Part shown: positions 14,228 to 21,050 of the stretch, piece by piece | Layout of the letters: each line of letters opens with the position of its first letter | How positions within the stretch are numbered: position 1 is the stretch's first letter | IMG/VR virus record: IMGVR_UViG_3300036766_002119 | Span: 1-25,097 of that record | Length of the DNA stretch: 25,097 bases | Direction: 5' to 3' (one strand) | Source: a virus | Notes under the pieces: model-generated | Databases searched by the model: none | What the model saw: the letters and a program-made list of their open reading frames with translations, nothing else | What the model was told of the DNA's origin: nothing | Program-made: the position numbers and the translations under genes

Positions 14228-15121
14228 ATGGCTATGGTTCGTGATGCTTTTACATGGGTCGACACAGGCGCTATAGCGTATCCGGCGTTGCATAAGCACA
14301 TCATCGAGTTAACGATGCCGGCTCTGGTCGTGAAACGGTTATTGCCAGAGTTTCCGCTTGTTGCAGGTCGAACAGCCACATTTCCGAAAGAACAAGGTTC
14401 AAGAAGCATTGGCATCAGTGAAATCAGCGAAGGAGCGGAAATTCCGATGGACTTTACGCCTTTAACAACTGTTACTGTGACGCCTTACAAGAAAGGGCTG
14501 CGAGAAAGGATTTCGCGTGAGGCAATCGAGGACTTGTATATTCCAGTGATTGAACAGCAGCTCCGGCGTCTCGCGAGACGTATGGCCTATCAGATCGACA
14601 AGGACTGCATGACAGTCATTGATCTCGGAGCTGGTAGTAGCAGTGCTGGCACGGGCAAAAGTCTTGGAGCCACAGGCACAGAGTTCACCATAACTGGCGG
14701 CATTGGTACGAAGGATCTGCTTTGGGCTGAAGCGAAAATTGCCAGCTACAACTTCATTGCTGATTCTTTGCTTTGTAACCCTGTCAACGCGCGTGATCTG
14801 AAATATTTACCACAATTTTCTCTATACGCTCAGTACGGGGAACCCGTGATTCAATCTGGAGCTATAGGGACGGTCTACGGATTGCAATTCTTTGTTAGCA
14901 ACGTTGTGCCTGCAGGTACCGCTTACGTGCTTAGCACGGGACAAAATCTAAGCGCATCCTATGCTCCTTTAGGCTTTTTCGTCATAAAGCGACCTCTGCT
15001 TACTGATATTGACATTAAAAAAGAGTTTGATGCAGTCGATATAGTGCTTACGACAAGGTTCTCGCCGGTTATTACATGCGGAGAGGCAATCAGCAAGATT
15101 ACGGGTTTGGCGACAACTTAG
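14228..15121 (+). CDS. Major capsid protein, HK97 fold (297 aa)
   Basis: The start has GGTGA seven bases upstream. The sequence fits an HK97-type capsid without a long N-terminal delta domain: FPLVAGRTATFPKEQGSRSI, GAEIPMDFTPLTTVTVTPYK, the spine-helix region ERISREAIEDLYIPVIEQQL, AYQIDKDCM, then LLWAEAKIASYNFIADSLLC and VYGLQFFVSNVVPAGTAYVL. The absence of a delta domain agrees with a separate scaffold fused to the protease. A long intergenic stretch with T-rich sequence follows, suggesting transcript ending or processing after this highly expressed gene. Confidence 0.9.
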   Translation: MAMVRDAFTWVDTGAIAYPALHKHIIELTMPALVVKRLLPEFPLVAGRTATFPKEQGSRSIGISEISEGAEIPMDFTPLTTVTVTPYKKGLRERISREAIEDLYIPVIEQQLRRLARRMAYQIDKDCMTVIDLGAGSSSAGTGKSLGATGTEFTITGGIGTKDLLWAEAKIASYNFIADSLLCNPVNARDLKYLPQFSLYAQYGEPVIQSGAIGTVYGLQFFVSNVVPAGTAYVLSTGQNLSASYAPLGFFVIKRPLLTDIDIKKEFDAVDIVLTTRFSPVITCGEAISKITGLATT

Positions 15122-15257
15122 AATTAGTTTCAACTTTTCGACTCATTTCCCCATTTTCTTAGTTTCCATGTCTTGTTTCAATCCTCAATCACACAGCGGG
15201 TTGAGGGAAACAGAGTCGTGGCAAAAATAAAAGCCTCATGGAGGTGAATAAAGAAAA
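15122..15257 (+). terminator. T-rich segment and weak hairpin after the capsid gene
   Basis: Pyrimidine-rich runs at about 15126-15165 (TTTCAACTTTTC, CATTTCCCCATTTTCTT) resemble archaeal T-tract terminators. A hairpin with stem CCTCAA (15183-15188) and TTGAGG (15201-15206) follows. The remainder contains AAAAATAAAAG (a possible TATA-like element near 15223) and the strong ribosome-binding site GGAGGTGA of the next gene. Partial termination is likely. Confidence 0.4.
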
Positions 15258-15722
15258 ATGTTGCAATTCAACTTGACGAAAGGCCTACTCTACGGCATAA
15301 CTCTTGGCTTACTCTTCGGCGTTGCCATATTCGTTCTGGCTTCAAATGCTTATGGTCTGGGTTTCATTCCTGCTGCACTGACGCCAACAGTGTTAGCGGG
15401 GCTTGTTTTCGGCAACGGCATCCTAACAGGCATTAGTTGGGAATATGGCAAGTGGCTCAAAGATTCGCATAATGGCAGTTTAATCTTCTGTGTTACAAAT
15501 GGGTTCTTGATGGGAGTAACTTTTGGAATTTATTTTGGCATAGGAATCTTTGTTGTTGCTGGAATTGCTGCTGGTTTAGGCTGGTTGACTTTAACAGCTA
15601 CAGAGTTGGCGGGTATCGCATTCGGCGCTTCTATTCTGATGTTCGTAACAAACGAGTATGCCGACTGGCTGGATCGTCAAAAAGTGCAGACTTCAGCAAC
15701 TGGCCCGCCTCCAACGCCATAG
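15258..15722 (+). CDS. Four-helix membrane protein with internal duplication (154 aa)
   Basis: Two tandem units of about 60 residues, at 8-67 and 81-138, share a plan. Unit 1 has LLYGITLGLLFGVAIFVLAS, then VLAGLVFGNGIL and WEYGKWL. Unit 2 has FLMGVTFGIYFGIGIFVVAG, then ELAGIAFGASIL and NEYADWL. Each has two glycine-rich transmembrane helices, giving four in all. The tail is soluble and proline-rich. GGAGGTGA precedes the ATG. It is a candidate holin or virion membrane-interacting protein, but no family is recognised and its position inside the head genes is not typical for lysis. It could also be an added accessory gene. Confidence 0.75.
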   Translation: MLQFNLTKGLLYGITLGLLFGVAIFVLASNAYGLGFIPAALTPTVLAGLVFGNGILTGISWEYGKWLKDSHNGSLIFCVTNGFLMGVTFGIYFGIGIFVVAGIAAGLGWLTLTATELAGIAFGASILMFVTNEYADWLDRQKVQTSATGPPPTP

Positions 15723-15806
15723 TTAGAAGCCTACGTATAAACCATAAAAAACTCCCCCTTTTTAGTCGCATAAATTTTTCTCATGGGAGAAAAGTAGGTA
15801 GATGAT
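15723..15806 (+). promoter_or_regulatory. Possible terminator and internal promoter
   Basis: CCCCCTTTTT (15754-15763) and a second T-run at 15775-15779 could end transcripts. TATAAA at 15736-15741 and a TAAAT at 15771-15775 could act as TATA elements for the downstream tail genes. Together with the gap at 15122, this makes the membrane-protein gene an isolated cassette. Confidence 0.35.
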
Positions 15807-16271
15807 TTGACGGTACAATACGCTACGGTAAGTGATATTCAGGCTCAGCTAAACGCTACGTTTGACTCTGCAGCCTTAACCTACACGGTTTTCGGCTTAC
15901 CCGTTTCTCAAGCCGCTTTCCAAGCCCATGTGGATTATGCAAATTTGTATGTTAACTCGATTGTGGGCCAGGATCTTCTCGCGACGGACTCGCGTTACAA
16001 TTGGGCTAAGATGACTGCTTTCAATCTGGCTTCACTTCGTATTCTTGTGGCTGCAAGCGGAGGCATGCTCCTCGGGGCTTTCGATTACCGCCTCGGAGAC
16101 CTTTATATTACAAAAGCTTCTATTGGAAGACTTGCGTTTGAAGGAGCAGTTCAAGGCTTCCGCAACGACTTGCTCAGAGTCTTAGTGAATTTTGCTATGC
16201 CCGTGAAGGCTGCTGAGGCAACGGCTGCCGGAGAAGTCCCAAAATACAAAGGCGGGTTGATTAATCCATGA
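15807..16271 (+). CDS. Head-tail adaptor / connector protein (154 aa)
   Basis: The TTG start has a GGTAGATGA ribosome-binding site upstream. The protein is helical (TVSDIQAQLNATFD, AAFQAHVDYANLYVNSIVGQ, NWAKMTAFNLASLRILVAAS), which fits the small helical adaptor family (HK97 gp6/SPP1 gp15-like) that docks on the portal. It follows the capsid gene and precedes the head-closure gene, the standard place for an adaptor. It ends with a flexible tail. Confidence 0.7.
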   Translation: MTVQYATVSDIQAQLNATFDSAALTYTVFGLPVSQAAFQAHVDYANLYVNSIVGQDLLATDSRYNWAKMTAFNLASLRILVAASGGMLLGAFDYRLGDLYITKASIGRLAFEGAVQGFRNDLLRVLVNFAMPVKAAEATAAGEVPKYKGGLINP

Positions 16272-16393
16272 GCAAAGTCTTGGGGAAGGGTAATTATATC
16301 GTGGCTAAAGTTAACAATGTTAAAATGGTTTTGACAAGCGCCGAGTTGAAGCAGCTTATGGATAATGGCTATGACGTTGAAGTTGTAGGATAG
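16268..16393 (+). CDS. Very small protein following the adaptor (41 aa)
   Basis: The ATGA overlap with the adaptor stop strongly suggests coupled translation. The product (MSKVLGKGNYIVAKVNNVKM, then LTSAELKQLMDNGYDVEVVG) has a beta hairpin and a helix. No family is recognised. Confidence 0.6.
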   Translation: MSKVLGKGNYIVAKVNNVKMVLTSAELKQLMDNGYDVEVVG

Positions 16394-16440
16394 GACATCA
16401 TCATAAAAACCCGAAACCATTCAGACGGTTTTGCGGTGAA

Positions 16441-16506
16441 ATGTCCTTTCTCCTTTACAGCAAACTTGTTGGTTGGGAGCTTTCTGAGAGGCGGGAATTT
16501 GTTTGA
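16441..16506 (+). CDS. Possible 21-residue peptide
   Basis: ATG 16441 follows GCGGTGAA and the frame (MSFLLYSKLVGWELSERREF, then V) ends one base into the next ATG. Ribosome-binding site and stop-start overlap are good, but the length is too short to be sure. It could be a leader that couples translation of the zinc protein. Confidence 0.3.
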   Translation: MSFLLYSKLVGWELSERREFV

Positions 16507-16625
16507 TGATTGAGAAGCTTAAGAGACTCAGCAAGCTTGTGTGCGAAAAGTGTTCTGTAGTCGATTATTCTGTTTGCGCTAATTGCGAGATTAAAAAGTT
16601 GATAGATGAGCTGATGGCAAAGTGA
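16506..16625 (+). CDS. Small zinc-binding protein (39 aa)
   Basis: The product begins MIEKLKRLSKLVCEKCSVVD and contains CEKC and CANC pairs, spaced as in a minimal zinc ribbon, then a helix (EIKKLIDELMAK). The stop overlaps the GTG of the head-closure fusion gene by four bases. It is likely a structural mini-protein or assembly factor; no family is recognised. Confidence 0.6.
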   Translation: MIEKLKRLSKLVCEKCSVVDYSVCANCEIKKLIDELMAK

Positions 16626-18241
16626 ATGTTCCACAAAGCTATTACGATTTCATAATGCATTACGCTCCATACTTTTACGTTATTCCAACGAATATGACTC
16701 AAAATGCGTCTGCTGGACAAAAAGACGTCACTGTTGCGGACGGTTCCAAGTTTCAAGCTGGATTTCCCGTCGAAATAAAGGATGATGCCCACAGCGAATG
16801 GAACACAGTGGCTTCTATTGCTGGTAACGTTCTAACCATGCAAAATAATCTGGCTTACACTTATTACGTTGCCAAAAACGGTAAGGTTGAAGGCCCAGAT
16901 CCATCCTTTGGAAGAGGAGCTTTTCCAGCAGCCTTCGCAATCGATTTTCTTTACGAAGCATATTCAGCCTCTCAGTTCTCGAGCAAACAAGCAGAGATCC
17001 TGGCTAAGATTGTGGCCCTTGCGGACTTCATTTTAACGCAGCAGTGCACGGATAATTTGAAGAAGGCTTATGGCGGATTCAAAAATGCTGAAGCTGGAAC
17101 GCAATATTGGAGCATTGATGCTGGTCGATGTATTCCGCCTCTTTTGAAGGCCTATGCACTAACAGGCACAGTCAGCTATCTCAACGCTGCTAAACTTGCT
17201 GGCTACACTTTCCTCTACAACATGCAACATGAACCTGAGATTTTAGGCGTCCATGACAAGTATTATGGTGGTTTCGCTCGATATGTCACTATAGATGATG
17301 CTTGGAGTCAGCCAATGAATGTTGAGGATCTCTACGATTTTATCGGTTTGAAAATGCTTGCTGAAACTTATGATACAGGTAACAAAACACGCTATGAAAC
17401 AATGATAAATGATGCTGCTGACTTTTTGTGTTTCGGCTTTGAAAATTTGTATTTATGGTTTGACCCTAAGCCCTCTGGCGATGGTAAATGGCACCGTGTA
17501 GGCACAAATGAGACTCAAGTTTACGATGACCCAATAAGCTTCGCATTGCTTGGGCTCTATACTTACGAGGGCTGGAGTGTAACATGCCAGAGAGTCTATA
17601 ATTTCATTGAGACAATTCGAGCTTCTGCACAGTACCCAGCTTATAACCCAGCGATTTGTTGGCCAGGCTACATTGATGTAGTAACTCGTTTTCCCGCATG
17701 CGCTTATTACGATGCTCTCACAACGGGCATTCTTGGAAAGATACGGGCTGCACACGATAAACCTGCTTACGCTCTGAGCATGCAGATCCTCAGTTCGTAC
17801 TATTCTCAATTCATGAATTGGGGTCCACAATTTACGGATTATTCACCGATAACTCCACAGAAAGCTATGGCGAATGTAACTTGGCTTGCACAGTTTTTCT
17901 TGACTTATCAGGACCCTTCAACAGAGATAACGCACATTCTAAGCGTCAACGGCGAAAGTCTGCTTCTGTACCCTATTCAGCAGGCGGCTGATCAAGTGAC
18001 GTGGGGATCGCCGCTTGATCTATTGGGCTTGGTGACTTTGGGTGCAGTGGGCGAGATTGTCTTGGAGCCTGGCTACATTACTGAGGATCATATTACTGTT
18101 TACAGCTTTTTGCCGGTGCGTGTGCATGACAAGATAAGGCGTGGAGGCGTTGACTATGAAGTTATTACAGTGTCGGTTTCTGACTTGAACGGTGATCCTC
18201 AAGTTTACAAGAGCGTCTGCAGGAAGTTGATCAGTCAATGA
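16622..18241 (+). CDS. Head-closure (stopper) protein with large six-hairpin glycosidase-like domain (539 aa)
   Basis: Three regions are visible. Residues 22-90 form a small beta module (VTVADGSKFQAGFPVEI, SIAGNVLTMQNNL) of the kind seen in tail proteins. Residues 95-432 contain about six helix pairs with aromatic loops (FAIDFLYEAYSAS, AGRCIPPLLKAYALTG, EDLYDFIGLKMLAETY, PISFALLGLYTYEGW, YYDALTTGILGKIRAA, AMANVTWLAQFFLTYQ), as in (alpha/alpha)6 glycosidases and lyases. Residues 438-539 look like a head-closure protein: VNGESLLLYPIQQ, EIVLEPGYITEDHI, VRVHDKIRRGGVDYEVITV, VYKSVCRKL. Stoppers are usually near 100 residues, so over 400 are extra. Catalytic residues cannot be assigned; the domain might be binding-only. 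It is flanked by adaptor and tail-terminator genes. Confidence 0.7.
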   Translation: MNVPQSYYDFIMHYAPYFYVIPTNMTQNASAGQKDVTVADGSKFQAGFPVEIKDDAHSEWNTVASIAGNVLTMQNNLAYTYYVAKNGKVEGPDPSFGRGAFPAAFAIDFLYEAYSASQFSSKQAEILAKIVALADFILTQQCTDNLKKAYGGFKNAEAGTQYWSIDAGRCIPPLLKAYALTGTVSYLNAAKLAGYTFLYNMQHEPEILGVHDKYYGGFARYVTIDDAWSQPMNVEDLYDFIGLKMLAETYDTGNKTRYETMINDAADFLCFGFENLYLWFDPKPSGDGKWHRVGTNETQVYDDPISFALLGLYTYEGWSVTCQRVYNFIETIRASAQYPAYNPAICWPGYIDVVTRFPACAYYDALTTGILGKIRAAHDKPAYALSMQILSSYYSQFMNWGPQFTDYSPITPQKAMANVTWLAQFFLTYQDPSTEITHILSVNGESLLLYPIQQAADQVTWGSPLDLLGLVTLGAVGEIVLEPGYITEDHITVYSFLPVRVHDKIRRGGVDYEVITVSVSDLNGDPQVYKSVCRKLISQ

Positions 18242-19224
18242 GCGCGTACGAGGACCCTGTAACAACCGTAATCAGGCTTCTTAGCAAGAAAATCCAAGTG
18301 ATTAAAAATGACAATTCAGTCGCAACTGTTTACGTAAGCAAAGAGTGGTATGACCGTGAGCTTTTCAAGAATTATGATGCGCAGATAAGCGTGGGTTTAG
18401 CTCAGAGTCAGGATGAGATGCTTGAGGTCTCTGGTAGAATACGGAGACGTATAGGGAGACTTCGTGTTAATATTTGGGCTACTGATAGACCTCAGACGTC
18501 TGACCCGGGCAGAACAATGCGGCAGAAGATCGTTGAAGAAGTTAACCGTGTTGTTAGGCAAAACATGAAGACTCCAAATCAAGCATTTTATGACTTCTCC
18601 GGCTTAGGCTACCCTTCGGGTGATCCGCATAAAGCGTTCTCAGGCGCTGGAGCGAGTGAGTTAGTGCCGAGTGATGCTGGCTGGGTTGAGCTTTCTAATT
18701 TAGACTATCAGAAAATTTGGCATCCAGATAGCATTGACTACAGCAAGAGCAAATCGGTGAACCTTCAGTATAGTATGATGCTTTTCCGTTTCAAACTCGA
18801 TATGGATGCGTCAAAAGTTCAGCAGATTGTCTTGAGTTTTCTTGGCTACGGAACTGCTCCTGGAGGCAACGGTAGCACTATTAAGGTTTGGAATCCAGGT
18901 GCTTCAGCTTGGCAAAATGCTGCAAGCGGGTCCGCCGGGGTTAATGAAACCGTAACTATAACGTTGACTTCAAACTTGTCGAATTATATCGATTCTAACG
19001 GGTATGTTTGGCTTCTCGCAAGAACAACAAACCCGAGTAACGGCACAACTGCAGCCGTTATAAACTGCGATTATGTCAGTTGCACAGTTACAGTTAATGG
19101 CATCACCTACCTAAATATTGAGAGTTATCGTGACGTTGACAGGGTTGATGTTAAGCCTTTCATCTTCAGGACGGAGTTTATCCTGAAATCATGGTCCTTT
19201 GAGGACATTGGAGGAGTATTCTAA
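18238..19224 (+). CDS. Tail terminator/completion protein with inserted jelly-roll domain (328 aa)
   Basis: Residues 1-110 (VIRLLSKKIQVI, YDAQISVGLAQS, RLRVNIWATD, GRTMRQKIVEEVNRVVRQN) and the C-terminus from about 289 (YLNIESYRDVDRVDVKPFIF RTEFILK) together look like one tail-terminator fold of usual size, about 150 residues. Between them, residues about 112-288 form a separate beta sandwich: MLFRFKLDMDASKVQQIVLS, STIKVWNPGASAWQN, SNYIDSNGYVWLLARTT, VINCDYVSCTVTV. This is the pattern of jelly-roll modules on extracellular and virion proteins. The gene overlaps its upstream neighbour (ATGA) and precedes the tail tube, as expected for a terminator at the neck. Confidence 0.65.
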   Translation: MSAYEDPVTTVIRLLSKKIQVIKNDNSVATVYVSKEWYDRELFKNYDAQISVGLAQSQDEMLEVSGRIRRRIGRLRVNIWATDRPQTSDPGRTMRQKIVEEVNRVVRQNMKTPNQAFYDFSGLGYPSGDPHKAFSGAGASELVPSDAGWVELSNLDYQKIWHPDSIDYSKSKSVNLQYSMMLFRFKLDMDASKVQQIVLSFLGYGTAPGGNGSTIKVWNPGASAWQNAASGSAGVNETVTITLTSNLSNYIDSNGYVWLLARTTNPSNGTTAAVINCDYVSCTVTVNGITYLNIESYRDVDRVDVKPFIFRTEFILKSWSFEDIGGVF

Positions 19225-19238
19225 AAAGGTGAATTTGA

Positions 19239-20123
19239 ATGAGTGTTGAAACATACGGTGCACAAGAATGCCGCGTCTATTTCGTGCAAGAATCAGTGTA
19301 TGGACAGATACCAACGAATCCTACGATGCTTGGCATAAACACTGAAGGCCCAGATCCGAAAATAAACCCCAGCCTAATCGAAGTCATGGGCGTAGGCAGT
19401 AAAGACCTTCAAGCTCTATACGTTGGCATGCGAAAAGTCAACCTGAAAATTCCTTACCTGCCAGGTCAAATAGCGCCCACCAGCTTAATTCAGCATGTGC
19501 AAACGTTGAGTAGCTTGAGCGTTCTGGTGGCTTACTACAAAGGATTGTGGACAAGTCCCTCAAACATCATTGCTTTTCTCCACACGGGCTGCAAAATCGA
19601 CAAGCTAACCGTTGAAAGCAAAGTTGATGATATTGTTAAAGCGGATGTTGAGCTGATTGGCCAAAACGTAGCCAGAAGCACAAGCCTGCCATCTGGTGCG
19701 ACTTTCGGCGATTATCCTGGGGGAATCCCGTTTTATCTCGCAAAAGTGCAGAAAGGAGCTGCTGGAGGCGGAAGCTTAACAGATCTTACTGATGTCACGG
19801 ACTGGAAGTTTGAGATTCAAAACAACCTTAAAGAGGTGCCAATCATCCAAAGTCTTCCAAGCGGTGCAACAGCGACTCTTCTAAAATACCTTCGTGAACG
19901 CAACAGAAAACTTTCTGGAGAGCTTACGTTAGAGTTTGAAAGCGACTGGGCTCTGGCAGACGTTTTAAACGATACTCAATTTAGCTTGAACTTCCAACTT
20001 GGCAGCGGGCATGCGGCTTTGTTCACGTATTGCAAGTGGGAAGAGTTCAATCCAACGACAAAAATCAAGGATCTCGTAAGCGTTAAACTCAAGTTTCTCG
20101 CACAAAATGTAGCCATAACATAG
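19239..20123 (+). CDS. Major tail tube protein (294 aa)
   Basis: The start has GGTGA upstream. Sequence features fit a gpV-like tube protein: an N-terminal CRVYFVQESVYGQIPTNP segment, GSKDLQALYVGMRKVNLKIP, a domain with IDKLTVESKVDDIVKADVEL, and a C-terminal beta segment with RKLSGELTLEFESDWALADV. Hexameric rings of this protein would stack to form the tail. It is followed directly by the assembly chaperones, which supports the assignment. No sheath or contractile component is seen, so a siphovirus tail is inferred. Confidence 0.8.
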   Translation: MSVETYGAQECRVYFVQESVYGQIPTNPTMLGINTEGPDPKINPSLIEVMGVGSKDLQALYVGMRKVNLKIPYLPGQIAPTSLIQHVQTLSSLSVLVAYYKGLWTSPSNIIAFLHTGCKIDKLTVESKVDDIVKADVELIGQNVARSTSLPSGATFGDYPGGIPFYLAKVQKGAAGGGSLTDLTDVTDWKFEIQNNLKEVPIIQSLPSGATATLLKYLRERNRKLSGELTLEFESDWALADVLNDTQFSLNFQLGSGHAALFTYCKWEEFNPTTKIKDLVSVKLKFLAQNVAIT

Positions 20124-20136
20124 GAAGCGGGCGAAA

Positions 20137-20478
20137 ATGGAAACAGAAACTGTTGAAGTTGACGAGCGGTATGGTAAAGAATACGCTGGAAAGTATGTCT
20201 TTCGAGAAATAACTCGAATTAAAAGGCTTCGCATAATCAAAAAGTACACGAAATATAATCCGCAAACTGGCGCTGTCATAGATTCAGACGTTGGCGCAAT
20301 AGATGCAGAGATAACTTGGGCGAGCTTAAAGGAGCAGCCGGAGAATAAGCCGATTACTCTTGAAAAGCTTTTGAGTGAAGATGCTGAAATGGGCGTTCCC
20401 ATAAAGCTAACCTCATTATTTGCCAAAACAGTTAACAAGCTTAACGGGCTGTCGCCTGAAGAAATAAAAAACTCTTGA
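20137..20478 (+). CDS. Tail assembly chaperone, G-like (113 aa)
   Basis: The gene lies between tail tube and tape measure, where all siphoviruses place their chaperones. The product (VDERYGKEYAGKYVFREITR, IKRLRIIKKYTKYN, TLEKLLSEDAEMGVPIKLTS, LFAKTVNKLNGLSPEE) has the small alpha/beta and helical character of this group. The reading frame ends in a canonical slippery heptamer just before its stop, so a fraction of ribosomes should produce a longer G-T protein of about 178 residues covering 20137-20672. The ratio of the two forms usually controls tape-measure folding. Confidence 0.8.
   Translation: METETVEVDERYGKEYAGKYVFREITRIKRLRIIKKYTKYNPQTGAVIDSDVGAIDAEITWASLKEQPENKPITLEKLLSEDAEMGVPIKLTSLFAKTVNKLNGLSPEEIKNS
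20466..20472 (+). promoter_or_regulatory. -1 programmed frameshift slippery site A_AAA_AAC
   Basis: In the frame of the upstream chaperone the codons are ATA AAA AAC TCT TGA, giving the heptamer A_AAA_AAC in exactly the X_XXY_YYZ register, four bases before the stop. A -1 slip continues as CTC TTG AGG into the frame of the downstream ORF. A GC-rich hairpin, GCGGG-GTAC-TCCGC at 20489-20502, follows 16 bases downstream and could stimulate slippage. Confidence 0.8.
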
Positions 20479-20672
20479 GGGCGATGAGGCGGGGTACTCC
20501 GCATAAGTCCCTTACAGAGTTTAGGTTATGCAAAGAGTTTGGTTGGACTATTCAAGAGCTTGATAAACAGCCAGCAAAGAAGATTGAGCAATTTCTTATC
20601 ATCCTTGGTGAAATAGATAGGCAGACGCAGGAAGAAATTGACAGGGCTAAGAGAGAGTCGGGGCGCCGTTAG
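20475..20672 (+). CDS. Tail assembly chaperone, T extension expressed by frameshift (65 aa frame)
   Basis: This frame has a TTG overlapping the upstream stop, but no ribosome-binding site precedes it (an A-run instead). Translation by -1 frameshifting is therefore more likely than separate initiation. The sequence TEFRLCKEFGWTIQELDKQP, then KKIEQFLIILGEIDRQTQEE, is typical of T segments, with a C-terminal helix that binds the tape measure. It ends four bases before the next gene. Confidence 0.75.
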   Translation: MRAMRRGTPHKSLTEFRLCKEFGWTIQELDKQPAKKIEQFLIILGEIDRQTQEEIDRAKRESGRR

Positions 20673-20675
20673 AGA

Positions 20676-21050
20676 ATGAGTATCCAGTTTCGTGTTGAGC
20701 TTAGCGGGGTTGAAGATTTTGCTGCTAAAATGCGTGCGTTAGATGAAGCCATGCAGAACTGTGTCCAAGACGCTTTGAATCAGACTGGTCAAATGGTTGT
20801 GCGTCGTGCTCAAGAGTTGGCGCCGGTGCGGACTGGTCGCTTGATGGCGGGGATTTACGCTCAGATCATTTATAAGTGGGTTGTCAAAGTCGCGTGCATG
20901 GTGCCTTACGCTTTGTTTCAGGAGCTTGGCACAAGATACATTAGTCCCCGCTACTTTTTGACGCGGGCTTTGGCGGAGAATGCGAGTAACTTCATGTTTA
21001 TTGTGTCTGCGGCTTTGGAGCGTGCTGCAGAGGAGGCGGGTGCAGAATGA
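20676..21050 (+). CDS. HK97 gp10-like tail completion protein (124 aa)
   Basis: The family signature is clear: QFRVELSGVEDFAAKMRALD, the helix VQDALNQTGQMVVRRAQELA, then APVRTGRLMAGIYA, MVPYALFQELGTRYISPRYF LTRA. The PVRTGRLxxSI and YAxxxExGT-x-x-xPRPFL pattern defines this group. These proteins normally sit in the neck gene cluster before the tail tube gene. Here the gene lies between chaperones and tape measure. The stop overlaps the tape-measure ATG. Confidence 0.85.
   Translation: MSIQFRVELSGVEDFAAKMRALDEAMQNCVQDALNQTGQMVVRRAQELAPVRTGRLMAGIYAQIIYKWVVKVACMVPYALFQELGTRYISPRYFLTRALAENASNFMFIVSAALERAAEEAGAE

Noticed and set aside
15183-15206. Hairpin after the capsid gene as a bacterial rho-independent terminator
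   Set aside because: The stem is only six pairs, the loop is long and no T-tract follows; the T-rich runs lie before it, so at most a weak archaeal-type signal.
20475-20672. Independent initiation of the T-like chaperone at TTG 20475 or ATG 20484
   Set aside because: No usable ribosome-binding site; the in-register slippery heptamer explains expression better.
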